64,000 nucleotides of DNA from Polynucleobacter sp. MG-5-Ahmo-C2 (GTDB taxonomy: Bacteria; Pseudomonadota; Gammaproteobacteria; Burkholderiales; Burkholderiaceae): NCBI RefSeq assembly GCF_018687735.1, contig NZ_CP061304.1:310001-374000 (forward strand). The letters run 5' to 3'. Under the pieces are notes generated by a model, which had not been told where the DNA came from, searched no databases, and saw nothing but the letters and a program-made list of their open reading frames with translations. Below, in pieces: positions 34,058 through 43,013 of this stretch. Position 1 is the first letter of the stretch, and each line of letters opens with the position of its first letter. The translations under genes were made by a program, and so were the position numbers.

Positions 34058-35713
34058 GTGAATACCGCCTTATCTGAAGCAAAAAACATGACACAAGCAA
34101 ACACCTACGACTACATCATTATTGGGGCAGGCAGCGCCGGTTGTATGTTGGCCAAGCGTTTGACAGAAAATCCTGCAAAAAAGGTGTTGCTAATCGAGGC
34201 TGGTAAGAGTGATCACTACATCTGGATTCACATTCCGGTGGGTTACCTGTACTGCATTGATAACCCTAGGGCGGATTGGCGTTTTAAGACTGTTGCAGAA
34301 AAAGGCCTGAATGGCCGTTCTTTGCTTTATCCGCGCGGCCGTGTTTTGGGTGGCTGTTCTTCGATTAACGGCATGATCTATATGCGTGGTCAAGCGGGAG
34401 ATTATGAGTCCTGGGTGCAGGCAACTGGTGACGATGCATGGTCTTGGGAAAATGCCCTAGCTCGCTACAAAAAGTTTGAGGATTATCACGGGCCCGCCAA
34501 TGAATGGCATGGCAAAGGCGGTGAGTGGACTGTCTCTCGGCAACGCTTACGCTGGCCCATCATGGATAAGTTTAGAGAGGCTGCTGTGCAGGCAGGGATT
34601 CCGGCATCAGATGACTTTAATCGTGGCGATAACTTTGGCGTAGGCTACTTTGATGTCAGTCAGCGTGCCGGTTGGAGATTAAATACTTCTAAGGCATTTT
34701 TAAGAGATGCAGTCAAGCGCAGTAATCTCACGGTGATTACTGAGGCAGTAGTGACAAAACTCAATATTGATCCTGCGACCAAAAATTGCTACGGGGTGGA
34801 GTATTTAAAAGACGGCCTTGCTAATGAAGCTTTATGTGCACATGATCAAGGCGGCGAAGTTTTACTTTGTGCCGGCGCTATTGGTAGCGTACAAATTTTG
34901 GAGCGATCTGGTATTGGTGCTGCCGCCCATCTCAATCGATTAGGTATTCCCGTGATGGCTGACTTACCTGGCGTTGGTGAGAATCTCCAAGACCACCTAC
35001 AGTTACGGATGGTCTATAAAGTAAATGGTATTAAGACTCTAAATACTAAAGCGAATTCTTGGTTTGGCAAGATGATGATTGGCCTCGAGTATCTCTTTAA
35101 GCGCTCCGGCCCTATGTCCATGGCGCCTTCTCAGTTGGGGGCATTTGCTTATAGCTCACCAGAGCAGAAAAGTGCGAATGTGGAATATCACGTGCAACCG
35201 CTCTCATTAGAAAAGTTTGGCGAAGACTTGCATGCTTTTAATGCCTTCACTGCAAGTGTTTGTAATCTCCGCCCAACATCGCGTGGCAGCATCCATATCC
35301 ATTCTATCGATCCTGAAGCGCCACCAGTTATTCATCCAAATTATTTGTCGACCGCGCAAGATCGCAAGATTGCCATCGAGTCATTAAAACTAACGCGCCA
35401 GATTGTGCAAAGCCCAGCGCTTGCGCCGTATTCCCCCGAGGAATATAAACCGGGCGCGCAGTATCAAACTGAGGAAGACTTAGTGAAAGCTGCAGGCGAT
35501 ATTGGTACAACCATCTTTCATCCGGTGGGTACCTGCAAGATGGGGCGTGCTGATGATCCAATGGCAGTGCTAGATTCACAATTACGGGTGAGAGGTATTC
35601 ATTATTTGCGCGTAGTGGATGCTTCAGCTATGCCCGCGATCACCTCAGGCAATACTGCCGCGCCTACGATGATGATTGCAGAGCGCGTTGCGGAGTTAAT
35701 CACTAGTGCATAG
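34058..35713 (+). CDS. GMC-family FAD-dependent oxidoreductase (choline dehydrogenase-like)
   Basis: A glucose-methanol-choline oxidoreductase of about 540-551 residues. The FAD-binding motif is DYIIIGAGSAGCMLAKRL, followed by GMC signature 1 (PRGRVLGGCSSINGMIYMRG) and signature 2 (GAIGSVQILERSGIG). The catalytic histidine lies in FHPVGTCKMG, and the C-terminal NTAAPTMMIAERVA closes the FAD site. The true start may be ATG 34088 rather than GTG 34058. It oxidises an alcohol, and the substrate is unknown. Its stop overlaps the EamA transporter start by 8 bp, which suggests linked substrate handling. Confidence 0.9.
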   Translation: MNTALSEAKNMTQANTYDYIIIGAGSAGCMLAKRLTENPAKKVLLIEAGKSDHYIWIHIPVGYLYCIDNPRADWRFKTVAEKGLNGRSLLYPRGRVLGGCSSINGMIYMRGQAGDYESWVQATGDDAWSWENALARYKKFEDYHGPANEWHGKGGEWTVSRQRLRWPIMDKFREAAVQAGIPASDDFNRGDNFGVGYFDVSQRAGWRLNTSKAFLRDAVKRSNLTVITEAVVTKLNIDPATKNCYGVEYLKDGLANEALCAHDQGGEVLLCAGAIGSVQILERSGIGAAAHLNRLGIPVMADLPGVGENLQDHLQLRMVYKVNGIKTLNTKANSWFGKMMIGLEYLFKRSGPMSMAPSQLGAFAYSSPEQKSANVEYHVQPLSLEKFGEDLHAFNAFTASVCNLRPTSRGSIHIHSIDPEAPPVIHPNYLSTAQDRKIAIESLKLTRQIVQSPALAPYSPEEYKPGAQYQTEEDLVKAAGDIGTTIFHPVGTCKMGRADDPMAVLDSQLRVRGIHYLRVVDASAMPAITSGNTAAPTMMIAERVAELITSA

Positions 35714-36620
35714 TCCCCACAAAAGCAATCAACTGCCTGCAAGTCATCTTCTGCTAGCCTTAGCGATTGTGGCGGTGTGGGGCACCAACTTTGTGGTGAT
35801 CAAGCTTTGTTTGGCTTCGTTTCCACCATTTTTATTTGCAGCACTTCGTTACACCTTTGCATTTTTACCTTTGGTATTTTTCATCCCAAGACCTAAAGTC
35901 CCCTGGAGCAATCTTTGCACCTATGGTGTAGCAATTGGAGTTGGGCAATTCGGTATTTTGTATTTCGCTATTGATGGCCGCATCTCTCCGGGTTTGGCTT
36001 CCTTAGTCATTCAGACGCAAGTTTTCTTCACAATTGGCTTTGCAATGTTCTTTGCTAAAGAGCGCTTAAGACTTTACCAAGTGGTTGCGGTTTCAGTAGC
36101 GATGACTGGTCTAGCAATCATTGCGCTCCATACCGATGCAAACACCTCATTTTTGGGGTTGGCTTTAGTAGTCTTTGCAGGTCTGTCATGGGGTGTGGCG
36201 AATACTGTTAGCCGGCGCGCTGGCTCAATCAATATGTTGTCATACGTTGTTTGGGCAAGTGTATTTTCACTTCCACCCCTCTTTCTAATTTCTTGGATTT
36301 TTGAGGGCGGCTGGGAGCATATCAGCGCTTCTCTTAGTTCCGCCCCTCTCGGTGCGTGGGCAGGAGTGCTTTGGCAATCTTGGGGCAATACACTATTTGG
36401 TTATGCCGCCTGGGCCTGGTTGCTATCTAAGCATCCCGCTGCGGCTGTAGCGCCTGCACCATTATTAGTCCCAATCTTTGGCATGGGGGCCTCGGCTTAT
36501 TTCTTGAGTGAGTCTTTACCTTTGTGGAAAATTCTGGCAGCAGGCCTCGTGATTGCTGGTCTAATCGTCAACCTATTCTGGCCAAGTCTAGAAAAGTGGC
36601 TCAGAAAGGGAAGCGGATAA
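35706..36620 (+). CDS. EamA/DMT-family transporter
   Basis: A 304-residue drug/metabolite transporter with ten helices in two EamA repeats. Typical sequences are AIVAVWGTNFVVIKLCLASF at the start of repeat one and GLSWGVANTVSRRAG at the start of repeat two. Related proteins such as YedA or EamA export amino acids and metabolites. The GTG start overlaps the GMC oxidoreductase end. The C-terminus is basic, as expected for the cytoplasm. Confidence 0.88.
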   Translation: MHSPHKSNQLPASHLLLALAIVAVWGTNFVVIKLCLASFPPFLFAALRYTFAFLPLVFFIPRPKVPWSNLCTYGVAIGVGQFGILYFAIDGRISPGLASLVIQTQVFFTIGFAMFFAKERLRLYQVVAVSVAMTGLAIIALHTDANTSFLGLALVVFAGLSWGVANTVSRRAGSINMLSYVVWASVFSLPPLFLISWIFEGGWEHISASLSSAPLGAWAGVLWQSWGNTLFGYAAWAWLLSKHPAAAVAPAPLLVPIFGMGASAYFLSESLPLWKILAAGLVIAGLIVNLFWPSLEKWLRKGSG

Positions 36621-36705
36621 GCATTTTTTAGTCTCACAAGCTAGCCTAGGGGCTAATGTAAACCCTAAGGAGAGCGTGTTTTTTGCTACTGCAATCATAG
36701 TAAGA

Positions 36706-36735
36706 TTACGCTTCGTTATCTGTAGTGCCTATAAA
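36706..36735 (+). promoter_or_regulatory. candidate sigma70 promoter of the branched-chain amino-acid transporter
   Basis: TTACGC (36706-36711) and TATAAA (36730-36735) with an 18-bp spacer lie about 40 bp before the substrate-binding-protein gene. This is a sequence match only. Confidence 0.4.
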
Positions 36736-36776
36736 AAGTATTTATTTCATTAGTAATTTTTAGTCATGGAGACTTT

Positions 36777-37961
36777 ATGAATATTCGTCGTCATATTTTT
36801 GCAGTAGCTGCCGCTGCAATGCTTACAACCGGTGCTTACGCTGCCGATATTAAAGTGGGCGTTATTGGCCCATTCACAGGTGGCTCATCCTCAATGGGTG
36901 TCAGCATGCGTGATGGCGTTCGTCTTGCTGCAAAAGAAATTAATGCTGCTGGCGGTGTTAATGGCAATAAGCTCGTATTGATTGAGCGTGATGATGAAGC
37001 TAAAAACGAGCGCGGCGTACAAATTGCGCAAGAATTTATTAATAATGAGAAAGTCGTTGCTACTCTCGGTTACATCAACACTGGTGTTGCATTGGCTTCA
37101 CAGCGTTTCTATCAAGAAGCTAAGATTCCAGTCATTAATAACGTTGCTACCGGTTCATTGATTACTCATCAATTCCCAAATGCAGCAGAAAACTATGTTT
37201 TCCGTACCGCTGCTGCTGACAATATTCAAGCCCCGATGATTGCTAAAGAGGCAGTTGAAAAACGTGGTTTGAAAAAAGTGGCTATTTTGGCTGACTCAAC
37301 AAACTACGGTCAATTGGGTCGCGAAGACTTGGAAAAGGCTCTGAAGTCTTATGGCGTAACCCCTGTAGCGGTTGAGAAGTTCAATCTCGGCGACGTTGAT
37401 ATGACTTCACAATTACTTAAAGCAAAGAATGCTGGTGCTGAAGTAATTTTGACTTATGCCATCGGACCAGAGTTGGCGCAGATTGCTAACGGCATGGGTA
37501 AATTGGGTTGGAAGAAGCCAATGATCGGTAGCTGGACATTGTCTATGGCTAGCTTTATTGATACCGCCGGTAAGAACGGTGATGGCGCAACAATGCCTGA
37601 AACTTATATTCAATCTCCATCTACAACTGCTAAGCGCAAGGCTTTCCAAGAAGCTTACCTAAAAGAGTTCAAGCCAAAAAATAACAATATCGCTTCTCCG
37701 GTTTCTGCTGCCCAAGGCTACGATTCTGTGTACCTATTGGCTGCGGCGCTCAAGCAAGCAAATAGCACTGATGGCCCAAAGATTTTGGCTGCATTGCAAG
37801 ACCTCAAAACTCCAGTAGATGGCGTTGTAATGACTTATAACAAGCCATACACAGCAACTGACCATGAGGCAGTTAAAGCAAAAGACGTTGTCATGGGTGT
37901 GGTTGAGGGTGGCCGTGTTCAGTTCTTGAATGCTGAGGATGCAACTCCGAAGAAGAAGTAA
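36777..37961 (+). CDS. livK: branched-chain amino-acid-type ABC transporter substrate-binding protein
   Basis: A 394-residue periplasmic binding protein of the leucine-binding family. The N-terminal signal peptide (RRHIFAVAAAAMLTTGAYA, cleaved after AYA) is followed by IKVGVIGPFTGGSSSMG, NKLVLIERDDEAKNE and VATLGYINTGVALASQ. It captures the ligand for the LivH/LivM-LivG/LivF complex encoded downstream. Substrate could be a branched-chain amino acid, an amide or urea, so the symbol is only a family label. A GGAG site precedes the ATG. A hairpin after the gene probably sets its transcript above that of the membrane components. Confidence 0.9.
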   Translation: MNIRRHIFAVAAAAMLTTGAYAADIKVGVIGPFTGGSSSMGVSMRDGVRLAAKEINAAGGVNGNKLVLIERDDEAKNERGVQIAQEFINNEKVVATLGYINTGVALASQRFYQEAKIPVINNVATGSLITHQFPNAAENYVFRTAAADNIQAPMIAKEAVEKRGLKKVAILADSTNYGQLGREDLEKALKSYGVTPVAVEKFNLGDVDMTSQLLKAKNAGAEVILTYAIGPELAQIANGMGKLGWKKPMIGSWTLSMASFIDTAGKNGDGATMPETYIQSPSTTAKRKAFQEAYLKEFKPKNNNIASPVSAAQGYDSVYLLAAALKQANSTDGPKILAALQDLKTPVDGVVMTYNKPYTATDHEAVKAKDVVMGVVEGGRVQFLNAEDATPKKK

Positions 37962-38019
37962 TTTACCTCAATGGTGGGCGGGCTCTAGAATTATCCCGCA
38001 CTGCAACATTGGTATCCCC

Positions 38020-38047
38020 AAAACGCCGCCCCCAAAGCGGCGTTTTG
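38020..38047 (+). terminator. terminator/attenuator between livK and livH
   Basis: AAAACGCCGC (38020-38029) pairs with GCGGCGTTTT (38037-38046), a 10-bp GC-rich stem flanked by A and T. It lies in the 141-bp gap inside the transport operon, where partial termination usually favours the binding protein over the permease genes. Confidence 0.8.
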
Positions 38048-38102
38048 CTTACAATGGCGGATTCGTCAATTAAACAGTTTTAAGTATATTTAGGTCAACA
38101 CA

Positions 38103-38981
38103 ATGGAAATGCTTGCACAAATCCTCTCGAGCGGTATAGCAGTGGGGATGATCTATGCTGTTATCGCCTTTGGATTTCAGCTTACTTTTGCCACTTCTGG
38201 CACTCTAAACTTTGGTCAGGGCGAGGCCCTCATGTTAGGCGCTCTCGTCGGATTGACCTGCGTAGATACCTTTGGTATGAACTACTGGATGATGATTCCA
38301 GTGGTCTGTATTTTTGGCATGATCCAAGGTAGCTTCGTTGAGCTCATCGGTGTGCGACCAGCAATCAAAATCAAATCTGAGTTTGGTTGGATTATGTCCA
38401 CTATCGCTCTTGGAATTATTTTTAAGAACGTTGCCGAAAATATCTGGGGTCGTGATGCATTACCATTCCCATCCCCTTTGCCGATGGAGCCAATGAGCTT
38501 CTTAGGTGCCAATATTCTGCCAATGGAAATCTTGGTGGTCGTTGGCGCACTTGTCATGATGTTGTTAGTGGAGTTCTTTAACCGTAAAACTATTTACGGT
38601 AAAGCAGTTGTAGCGACTGCAAACGATCGCGACGCGGCTGGCTTAATGGGCATCAATACCAGCGTAGTCATTACCTTCTCTTATGCTTTGTCATCATTGA
38701 CTGCTGCATTTGCTGGTGTATTGATTGCGCCTCTCACATTAACTGGCGCAACGATGGGCGGCGCTTTAGGCTTGAAGGCTTTCGCGGTGGCCATTATTGG
38801 CGGCTTATCGAGCGGTCTCGGAATTATTGTTGGCGGCTTGATCCTTGGCATCGTAGAAACAGCAACGGGTTTCTATATCTCTACAGGATATAAAGATGTC
38901 CCCGGTCTGATCTTGTTATTGCTGGTATTGGCATACAAGCCATCTGGTCTCTTCGGCAAATCTGCAATTAAGAAAGTTTAA
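38103..38981 (+). CDS. livH: LivH-type ABC transporter permease
   Basis: A 292-residue inner-membrane permease with about eight helices. Hallmarks are LSSGIAVGMIYAVIAFGFQL, LNFGQGEALMLGALVGL and the cytoplasmic coupling loop NDRDAAGLMGINTSVVI. It forms the translocation pore with LivM. The gene shares one base with the next start, so the permeases are translated together. Confidence 0.92.
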   Translation: MEMLAQILSSGIAVGMIYAVIAFGFQLTFATSGTLNFGQGEALMLGALVGLTCVDTFGMNYWMMIPVVCIFGMIQGSFVELIGVRPAIKIKSEFGWIMSTIALGIIFKNVAENIWGRDALPFPSPLPMEPMSFLGANILPMEILVVVGALVMMLLVEFFNRKTIYGKAVVATANDRDAAGLMGINTSVVITFSYALSSLTAAFAGVLIAPLTLTGATMGGALGLKAFAVAIIGGLSSGLGIIVGGLILGIVETATGFYISTGYKDVPGLILLLLVLAYKPSGLFGKSAIKKV

Positions 38982-40912
38982 TGATGAAATTGAAGTCTCT
39001 ATTACCTCTATTAATTGCAATCCTAGGGTTATTTTGTTTACCCCTATTTATTCATAACCCTTATTACATTCACTTAGCTGAAACAATTCTGATCTACACC
39101 ATCTTGTTGTTTGGTTTGGATATCGTAGTTGGCTATGTAGGACAGGTATCTTTGGGTCATGCTGCTTTATTTGGTATTGGCTCTTACACCGCAGGTATTT
39201 TATTTTTCCACCTCGGCTTGCCAATTTGGGTAACGATTCCAGCTGCTATTGTGGTGACAGCAATTTTCGGCGGCATTTTGGCCTTGCCGGCTTTAAAAGT
39301 GATCGGACCATATTTGGCGATGGTGACCTTGGCGTTTGGAACCATTGCACAGATTCTGATTAATGAAATGACTTGGTTAACTGAAGGCCCATTGGGAATT
39401 AAGTTAACTCGCCCAGAACTCATGGGTGTGCCAATGACTAAGGCTGAGTATTTCTGGTTAGTTTCTGCAATAACTATCCTTGCCCTGATTGTTGTAGACC
39501 GCTTTGTTAAATCCCAAATGGGTCGTGCTTTTGAGGCTTTGCGTGATAGCCCGGTGGCTTGTGACTGTATGGGTGTTTCTGTGTATCGCTTTAAGGTGAT
39601 CGCATTTGTCATTAGTGCAGGCTTTGCTGGTTTAGCTGGTGCCTTATACGCTTATTCAGAGCAATACATTTCACCAAACACGTATAACAACGAATTAGCG
39701 GTTCTATTTTTGCTCGGCATCATTATGGGTGGACGCAAGTCGCGCTTGGGTGCTGTGATTGGTGCAGCAATTATTGTGTTGTTGCCAAAACTATTGGACG
39801 ATATTCATTTATTCCGTATCGTAGCTTCATTGATTGCCATCGTAGTGGTGGTGGGTGCAGGCTTGGCTTTGTCCAAGCAAGTAACTACTCCAAAACGTGT
39901 AGCTATTCCTGTTGCTGGTGTAGTGGGCTTAGCGGCCTTCTCATTCTGGCTTGATAGTATTTCTGACTGGCGCTTGAGTATTTTTGGCTTCATGATTTTG
40001 CTAGTGGTGTACTACTTGCAAAACGGTATCGTTGGATTTGCTAAGAGCTTTTATCAATCGATAGCTGGCAAAGCAAAAACCACTCGCGGTGAAGAAGCTG
40101 AAGTAGTGGATGACTCGATTAGCTTTATTAGCACTGTTGCCAACCAAAATGCTGGTACTGAGCTGTTGAAAGTTGACTCTGTATTGATGCAGTTTGGTGG
40201 CTTAAAAGCGTTGAACAATGTTGATCTGAGCATCAAGCGTGGCACCATTCATGGCTTGATTGGTCCTAATGGTTCCGGTAAGAGCACCATGATGAACGTG
40301 TTAACCGGTATTTATGTGCCTACCGCTGGTAATGTTTTATATGCTGGTGAGAGCGTAGTTGGCAAGACTTCATCCGACATTGCCTTGTCAGGCATTGCGC
40401 GAACATTCCAAAACGTGCAACTCTTTGGTGAGATGACTGCCATCCAGAATATTTTGGTTGGTTTGCATCACACCTTTAAATCCAATATGGTTGAGATTGC
40501 CTTGCATCTGCCACGCTACAAAAAGGAAGAGGCTGAGGCACATGCTCGTGCATTGGCGCTTCTCAAATTTGTTGGCTTGGATGACTTAGCAAATGAAGAG
40601 GCGCGTAACTTGCCATACGGTAAGCAGCGTCTCCTGGAAATCGCCCGTGCCTTGGCGCTGGACCCTGAGTTGCTGTTGTTGGATGAGCCGGCAGCGGGTT
40701 TAACAGCTCCTGATATTAAAGAACTCTTGCGCATTATTCGTAAGATCCGCGATAGTGGCATTACCTTCATTCTCATTGAGCATCACATGGACGTGGTGAT
40801 GTCAGTTTGCGATACCGTCTCTGTATTGGACTTTGGTCAGAAGATTGCAGAAGGTAAGCCGGCTGAAGTTCAGGCAGACGAGAAGGTGATTCATGCCTAC
40901 TTGGGTACTTAA
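38981..40912 (+). CDS. LivM permease fused to LivG ATPase
   Basis: A 643-residue fusion. Residues 1-360 are a LivM-type permease (GLDIVVGYVGQVSLGHAALF, RDSPVACDCMGVSVYRFKV, extra helices to about 350). Residues about 395-643 are a LivG-type ATPase with Walker A GPNGSGKST near residue 428, LARTFQNVQLF-like Q-loop region (IARTFQNVQLFGEM), signature NLPYGKQRLLEIARAL and Walker B LLLLDEPAAGL. Permease and one ATPase in a single chain is known in some proteobacteria and fixes their stoichiometry. There is no stop, frameshift or start between the domains. Confidence 0.92.
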   Translation: MMKLKSLLPLLIAILGLFCLPLFIHNPYYIHLAETILIYTILLFGLDIVVGYVGQVSLGHAALFGIGSYTAGILFFHLGLPIWVTIPAAIVVTAIFGGILALPALKVIGPYLAMVTLAFGTIAQILINEMTWLTEGPLGIKLTRPELMGVPMTKAEYFWLVSAITILALIVVDRFVKSQMGRAFEALRDSPVACDCMGVSVYRFKVIAFVISAGFAGLAGALYAYSEQYISPNTYNNELAVLFLLGIIMGGRKSRLGAVIGAAIIVLLPKLLDDIHLFRIVASLIAIVVVVGAGLALSKQVTTPKRVAIPVAGVVGLAAFSFWLDSISDWRLSIFGFMILLVVYYLQNGIVGFAKSFYQSIAGKAKTTRGEEAEVVDDSISFISTVANQNAGTELLKVDSVLMQFGGLKALNNVDLSIKRGTIHGLIGPNGSGKSTMMNVLTGIYVPTAGNVLYAGESVVGKTSSDIALSGIARTFQNVQLFGEMTAIQNILVGLHHTFKSNMVEIALHLPRYKKEEAEAHARALALLKFVGLDDLANEEARNLPYGKQRLLEIARALALDPELLLLDEPAAGLTAPDIKELLRIIRKIRDSGITFILIEHHMDVVMSVCDTVSVLDFGQKIAEGKPAEVQADEKVIHAYLGT

Positions 40913-40942
40913 TCACTAGAACATATTGAATCGGTAAATACC

Positions 40943-41671
40943 ATGTTATCTATTAAAAATCTTGAAGCCGGTTACGGCAAAGTTAAAGTCCTTCATGGCA
41001 TCAATATTGATGTTCCTAAAGGGCAAGTGATCACCTTGATTGGCTCTAACGGTGCAGGTAAAACGACCACGATGCGCGCTATCACTGGCATGATTAAGCC
41101 AACTGCTGGTGAAGTGACGCTTGGTGGTGAAAAAATTGATGGCTACGATTCTCATAAGATCGCCCGCCTTGGCTTGGCCCACAGCCCCGAAGGTCGTCGC
41201 GTTTTTACGACTATGTCTGTGACTGACAATTTATTGCTTGGCGCATTCCCTCGTTTTACGGGTAGCCGCCCTAAGGGCGATATCAAGAGCGATCTTGAAA
41301 AGTCTTTAGAAATGTTCCCGCGCCTTAAAGAGCGCCGCAATCAATTAGCGGGTACTTTATCTGGTGGCGAACAGCAAATGTTGGCAATGGCTCGTGCAGT
41401 GATGTTAAATCCAGAAATCATTCTTTTAGATGAGCCATCAATGGGCTTGGCGCCGATCTTGGTTGAAGAAGTCTTTAAGATTATTTCCAATCTCAAGTCA
41501 CAGGGCGTCACGATGTTATTGGTGGAGCAGTTCGCAGCCGCAGCTTTGAATGTCGCTGACTATGGCTACGTGCTTGAGAACGGCAAGATTGCTACTCATG
41601 GACCAGCTGCAAAACTTAAAGATGATCCAGCCGTGAAGGCTGCTTACTTGGGCGGTGCTGGTGGGCACTAA
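40943..41671 (+). CDS. livF: LivF-type ABC transporter ATPase
   Basis: A 242-residue cytoplasmic ATPase, the second nucleotide-binding subunit of the transporter. It has Walker A GSNGAGKTT, the family phrase HSPEGRRVFTTMSVTDNLLLG, signature LSGGEQQMLAMARAVM, and Walker B IILLDEPSMGLAP. It follows the fusion gene by 30 bp and ends the operon at a strong bidirectional terminator. Confidence 0.93.
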   Translation: MLSIKNLEAGYGKVKVLHGINIDVPKGQVITLIGSNGAGKTTTMRAITGMIKPTAGEVTLGGEKIDGYDSHKIARLGLAHSPEGRRVFTTMSVTDNLLLGAFPRFTGSRPKGDIKSDLEKSLEMFPRLKERRNQLAGTLSGGEQQMLAMARAVMLNPEIILLDEPSMGLAPILVEEVFKIISNLKSQGVTMLLVEQFAAAALNVADYGYVLENGKIATHGPAAKLKDDPAVKAAYLGGAGGH

Positions 41672-41692
41672 CTATCAAGCTTGCCGCAAAAG

Positions 41693-41721
41693 AAAAAGCC
41701 CTTAGCAGTAAGGGCTTTTTT
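41693..41721. terminator. bidirectional terminator between livF and the TauE-like gene
   Basis: A 12-bp stem (41693-41704 with 41709-41720, GCAG loop) centred on GCCCTTA/TAAGGGC with A and T runs on either side. It works for both converging transcripts and overlaps the stop of the TauE-like gene. Confidence 0.88.
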
Positions 41722-42539
41722 CATATGGTGCTCAGACCTTTGATAATCAGGCCAATAGCGACGACAAATACGAGTACAGAGAAAATCTGCTGCAATCTGG
41801 GCCCACTGAGCTTCTTGCCAAACTCCCTACCAATAAGCAGGCCAACTAAGGCTCCCAGAGAGTAAGGTGCAGCAACCAATACATTCATATTGCCTGAGGC
41901 AATTGAGAATAGGGCGCTCCCACTAGCAATTATTGCAAGTACTCCTAGAGAAGTTGCCACGATCGACTGTGCGGATAGATCGGTATAGCGCTTTAGAAAG
42001 GGCACAATCACAAAGCCACCACCAACCCCTAGAAGCCCAGATAAAAAGCCTGCTAAGCCCCCTGAAAACATCAATGCTCTTGCGCAGGGGATATTCCAGT
42101 CTAACTTGCCTTTATCTGGATTGATGAGGCAAGGCGGCGGCTTTCTTTCGACTGACGGCATTCCAAGGATTTCTCTTCCGGCTCGAATAAACAGAGTGAT
42201 TGAGACATAAAACAGAGTGCAGCTAAAGAGAATTAATAACGGTGCATTGGGGATTCGTTGAGCTAGCCAGAGTCCAACGGGTGAAAGTAACAAACCAAAA
42301 ATTGCCATAAAGCCAGATGCTTTGTAGCGCAGAATTTTATTCTTTAAGCCTAAGATAGCTCCGACTGAAGAGGCGATTGCAATCGCCAAGAGTGAAATAG
42401 GTGCTGCCTCGGCCACACTAAAGTGCATCACAAAAATTAACAGGGGGACAGATAGAATTCCGCCACCGGCACCAGTTAAGCCCATGAGGATTCCAACAAG
42501 AATCCCCAAGGAGGGGCTGATTAATATTGAGTAGTCCAT
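41721..42539 (-). CDS. TauE/SafE-family sulfite/anion exporter
   Basis: A 272-residue membrane protein with about eight helices, matching the TauE/SafE (DUF81) family. The two repeats begin GILVGILMGLTGAGGGILSVPLL and GFLSGLLGVGGGFVIVPFLK. Family members export sulfite, sulfoacetate or other organosulfur anions. It is 54 bp after the small haem-type membrane protein of the flavinylation operon on the same strand, so it may be its last gene, but the gap leaves that open. Confidence 0.87.
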   Translation of the reverse strand: MDYSILISPSLGILVGILMGLTGAGGGILSVPLLIFVMHFSVAEAAPISLLAIAIASSVGAILGLKNKILRYKASGFMAIFGLLLSPVGLWLAQRIPNAPLLILFSCTLFYVSITLFIRAGREILGMPSVERKPPPCLINPDKGKLDWNIPCARALMFSGGLAGFLSGLLGVGGGFVIVPFLKRYTDLSAQSIVATSLGVLAIIASGSALFSIASGNMNVLVAAPYSLGALVGLLIGREFGKKLSGPRLQQIFSVLVFVVAIGLIIKGLSTI

Positions 42540-42593
42540 GGAGCCATTTTATGGGGCAAGTACCGAATTCAGTCAGTGTACCCCTCGGCTAGC

Positions 42594-43013
42594 TCATGGG
42601 CTCGAATATTGTATTTTTCTTAGTCCGTGTAATAAAAAGATTGCAAAGAATATCAGTCCAACCATCCAATGAGTGCTCACAACACGATCTCGAATTTCTT
42701 CTGGACCGTAATACAGTAGGACTCCTGAAATTAATAAGATCGCTAGAAAGCTCAGTTGGCTAAACCCGCTAATCCATTTCTTTTTGGATTTAATACCTGC
42801 TTTTAAATGAAAGGGTAGTACTGACCCTAGGGCTAAAGTGGCCAAGATTGCTGCAACTCCGTGAGCAGCCAAAATAGAATGAGTTCCCAAGGTTGTTCGT
42901 TGAATATGAAACTCATGGCCAAGCAGATACAAGCTCCCGCTAATGGAGCAAGCAAGCATGCCGCTAAGTACAAATAATCTTTGCCAGCTAGGCATTTTTC
43001 CCAAACGGCTCAT
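42594..43013 (-). CDS. small haem-type membrane protein (DUF4405-like)
   Basis: A four-helix membrane protein of about 139 residues from ATG 43013, which overlaps the apbE stop as ATGA. An in-frame start at 43055 would lie inside apbE. Histidines sit in or next to helices (LLGHEFHIQRTTLGTHSILAAH, STHWMVGLIFFAIFLLHGL), the pattern of membrane b-type cytochromes. It resembles the DUF4405 proteins that occur with FMN-binding proteins and ApbE. Expected role: pass electrons from the quinone pool or cytoplasm to the periplasmic flavoprotein. Haem binding is inferred. Confidence 0.6.
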   Translation of the reverse strand: MSRLGKMPSWQRLFVLSGMLACSISGSLYLLGHEFHIQRTTLGTHSILAAHGVAAILATLALGSVLPFHLKAGIKSKKKWISGFSQLSFLAILLISGVLLYYGPEEIRDRVVSTHWMVGLIFFAIFLLHGLRKIQYSSP

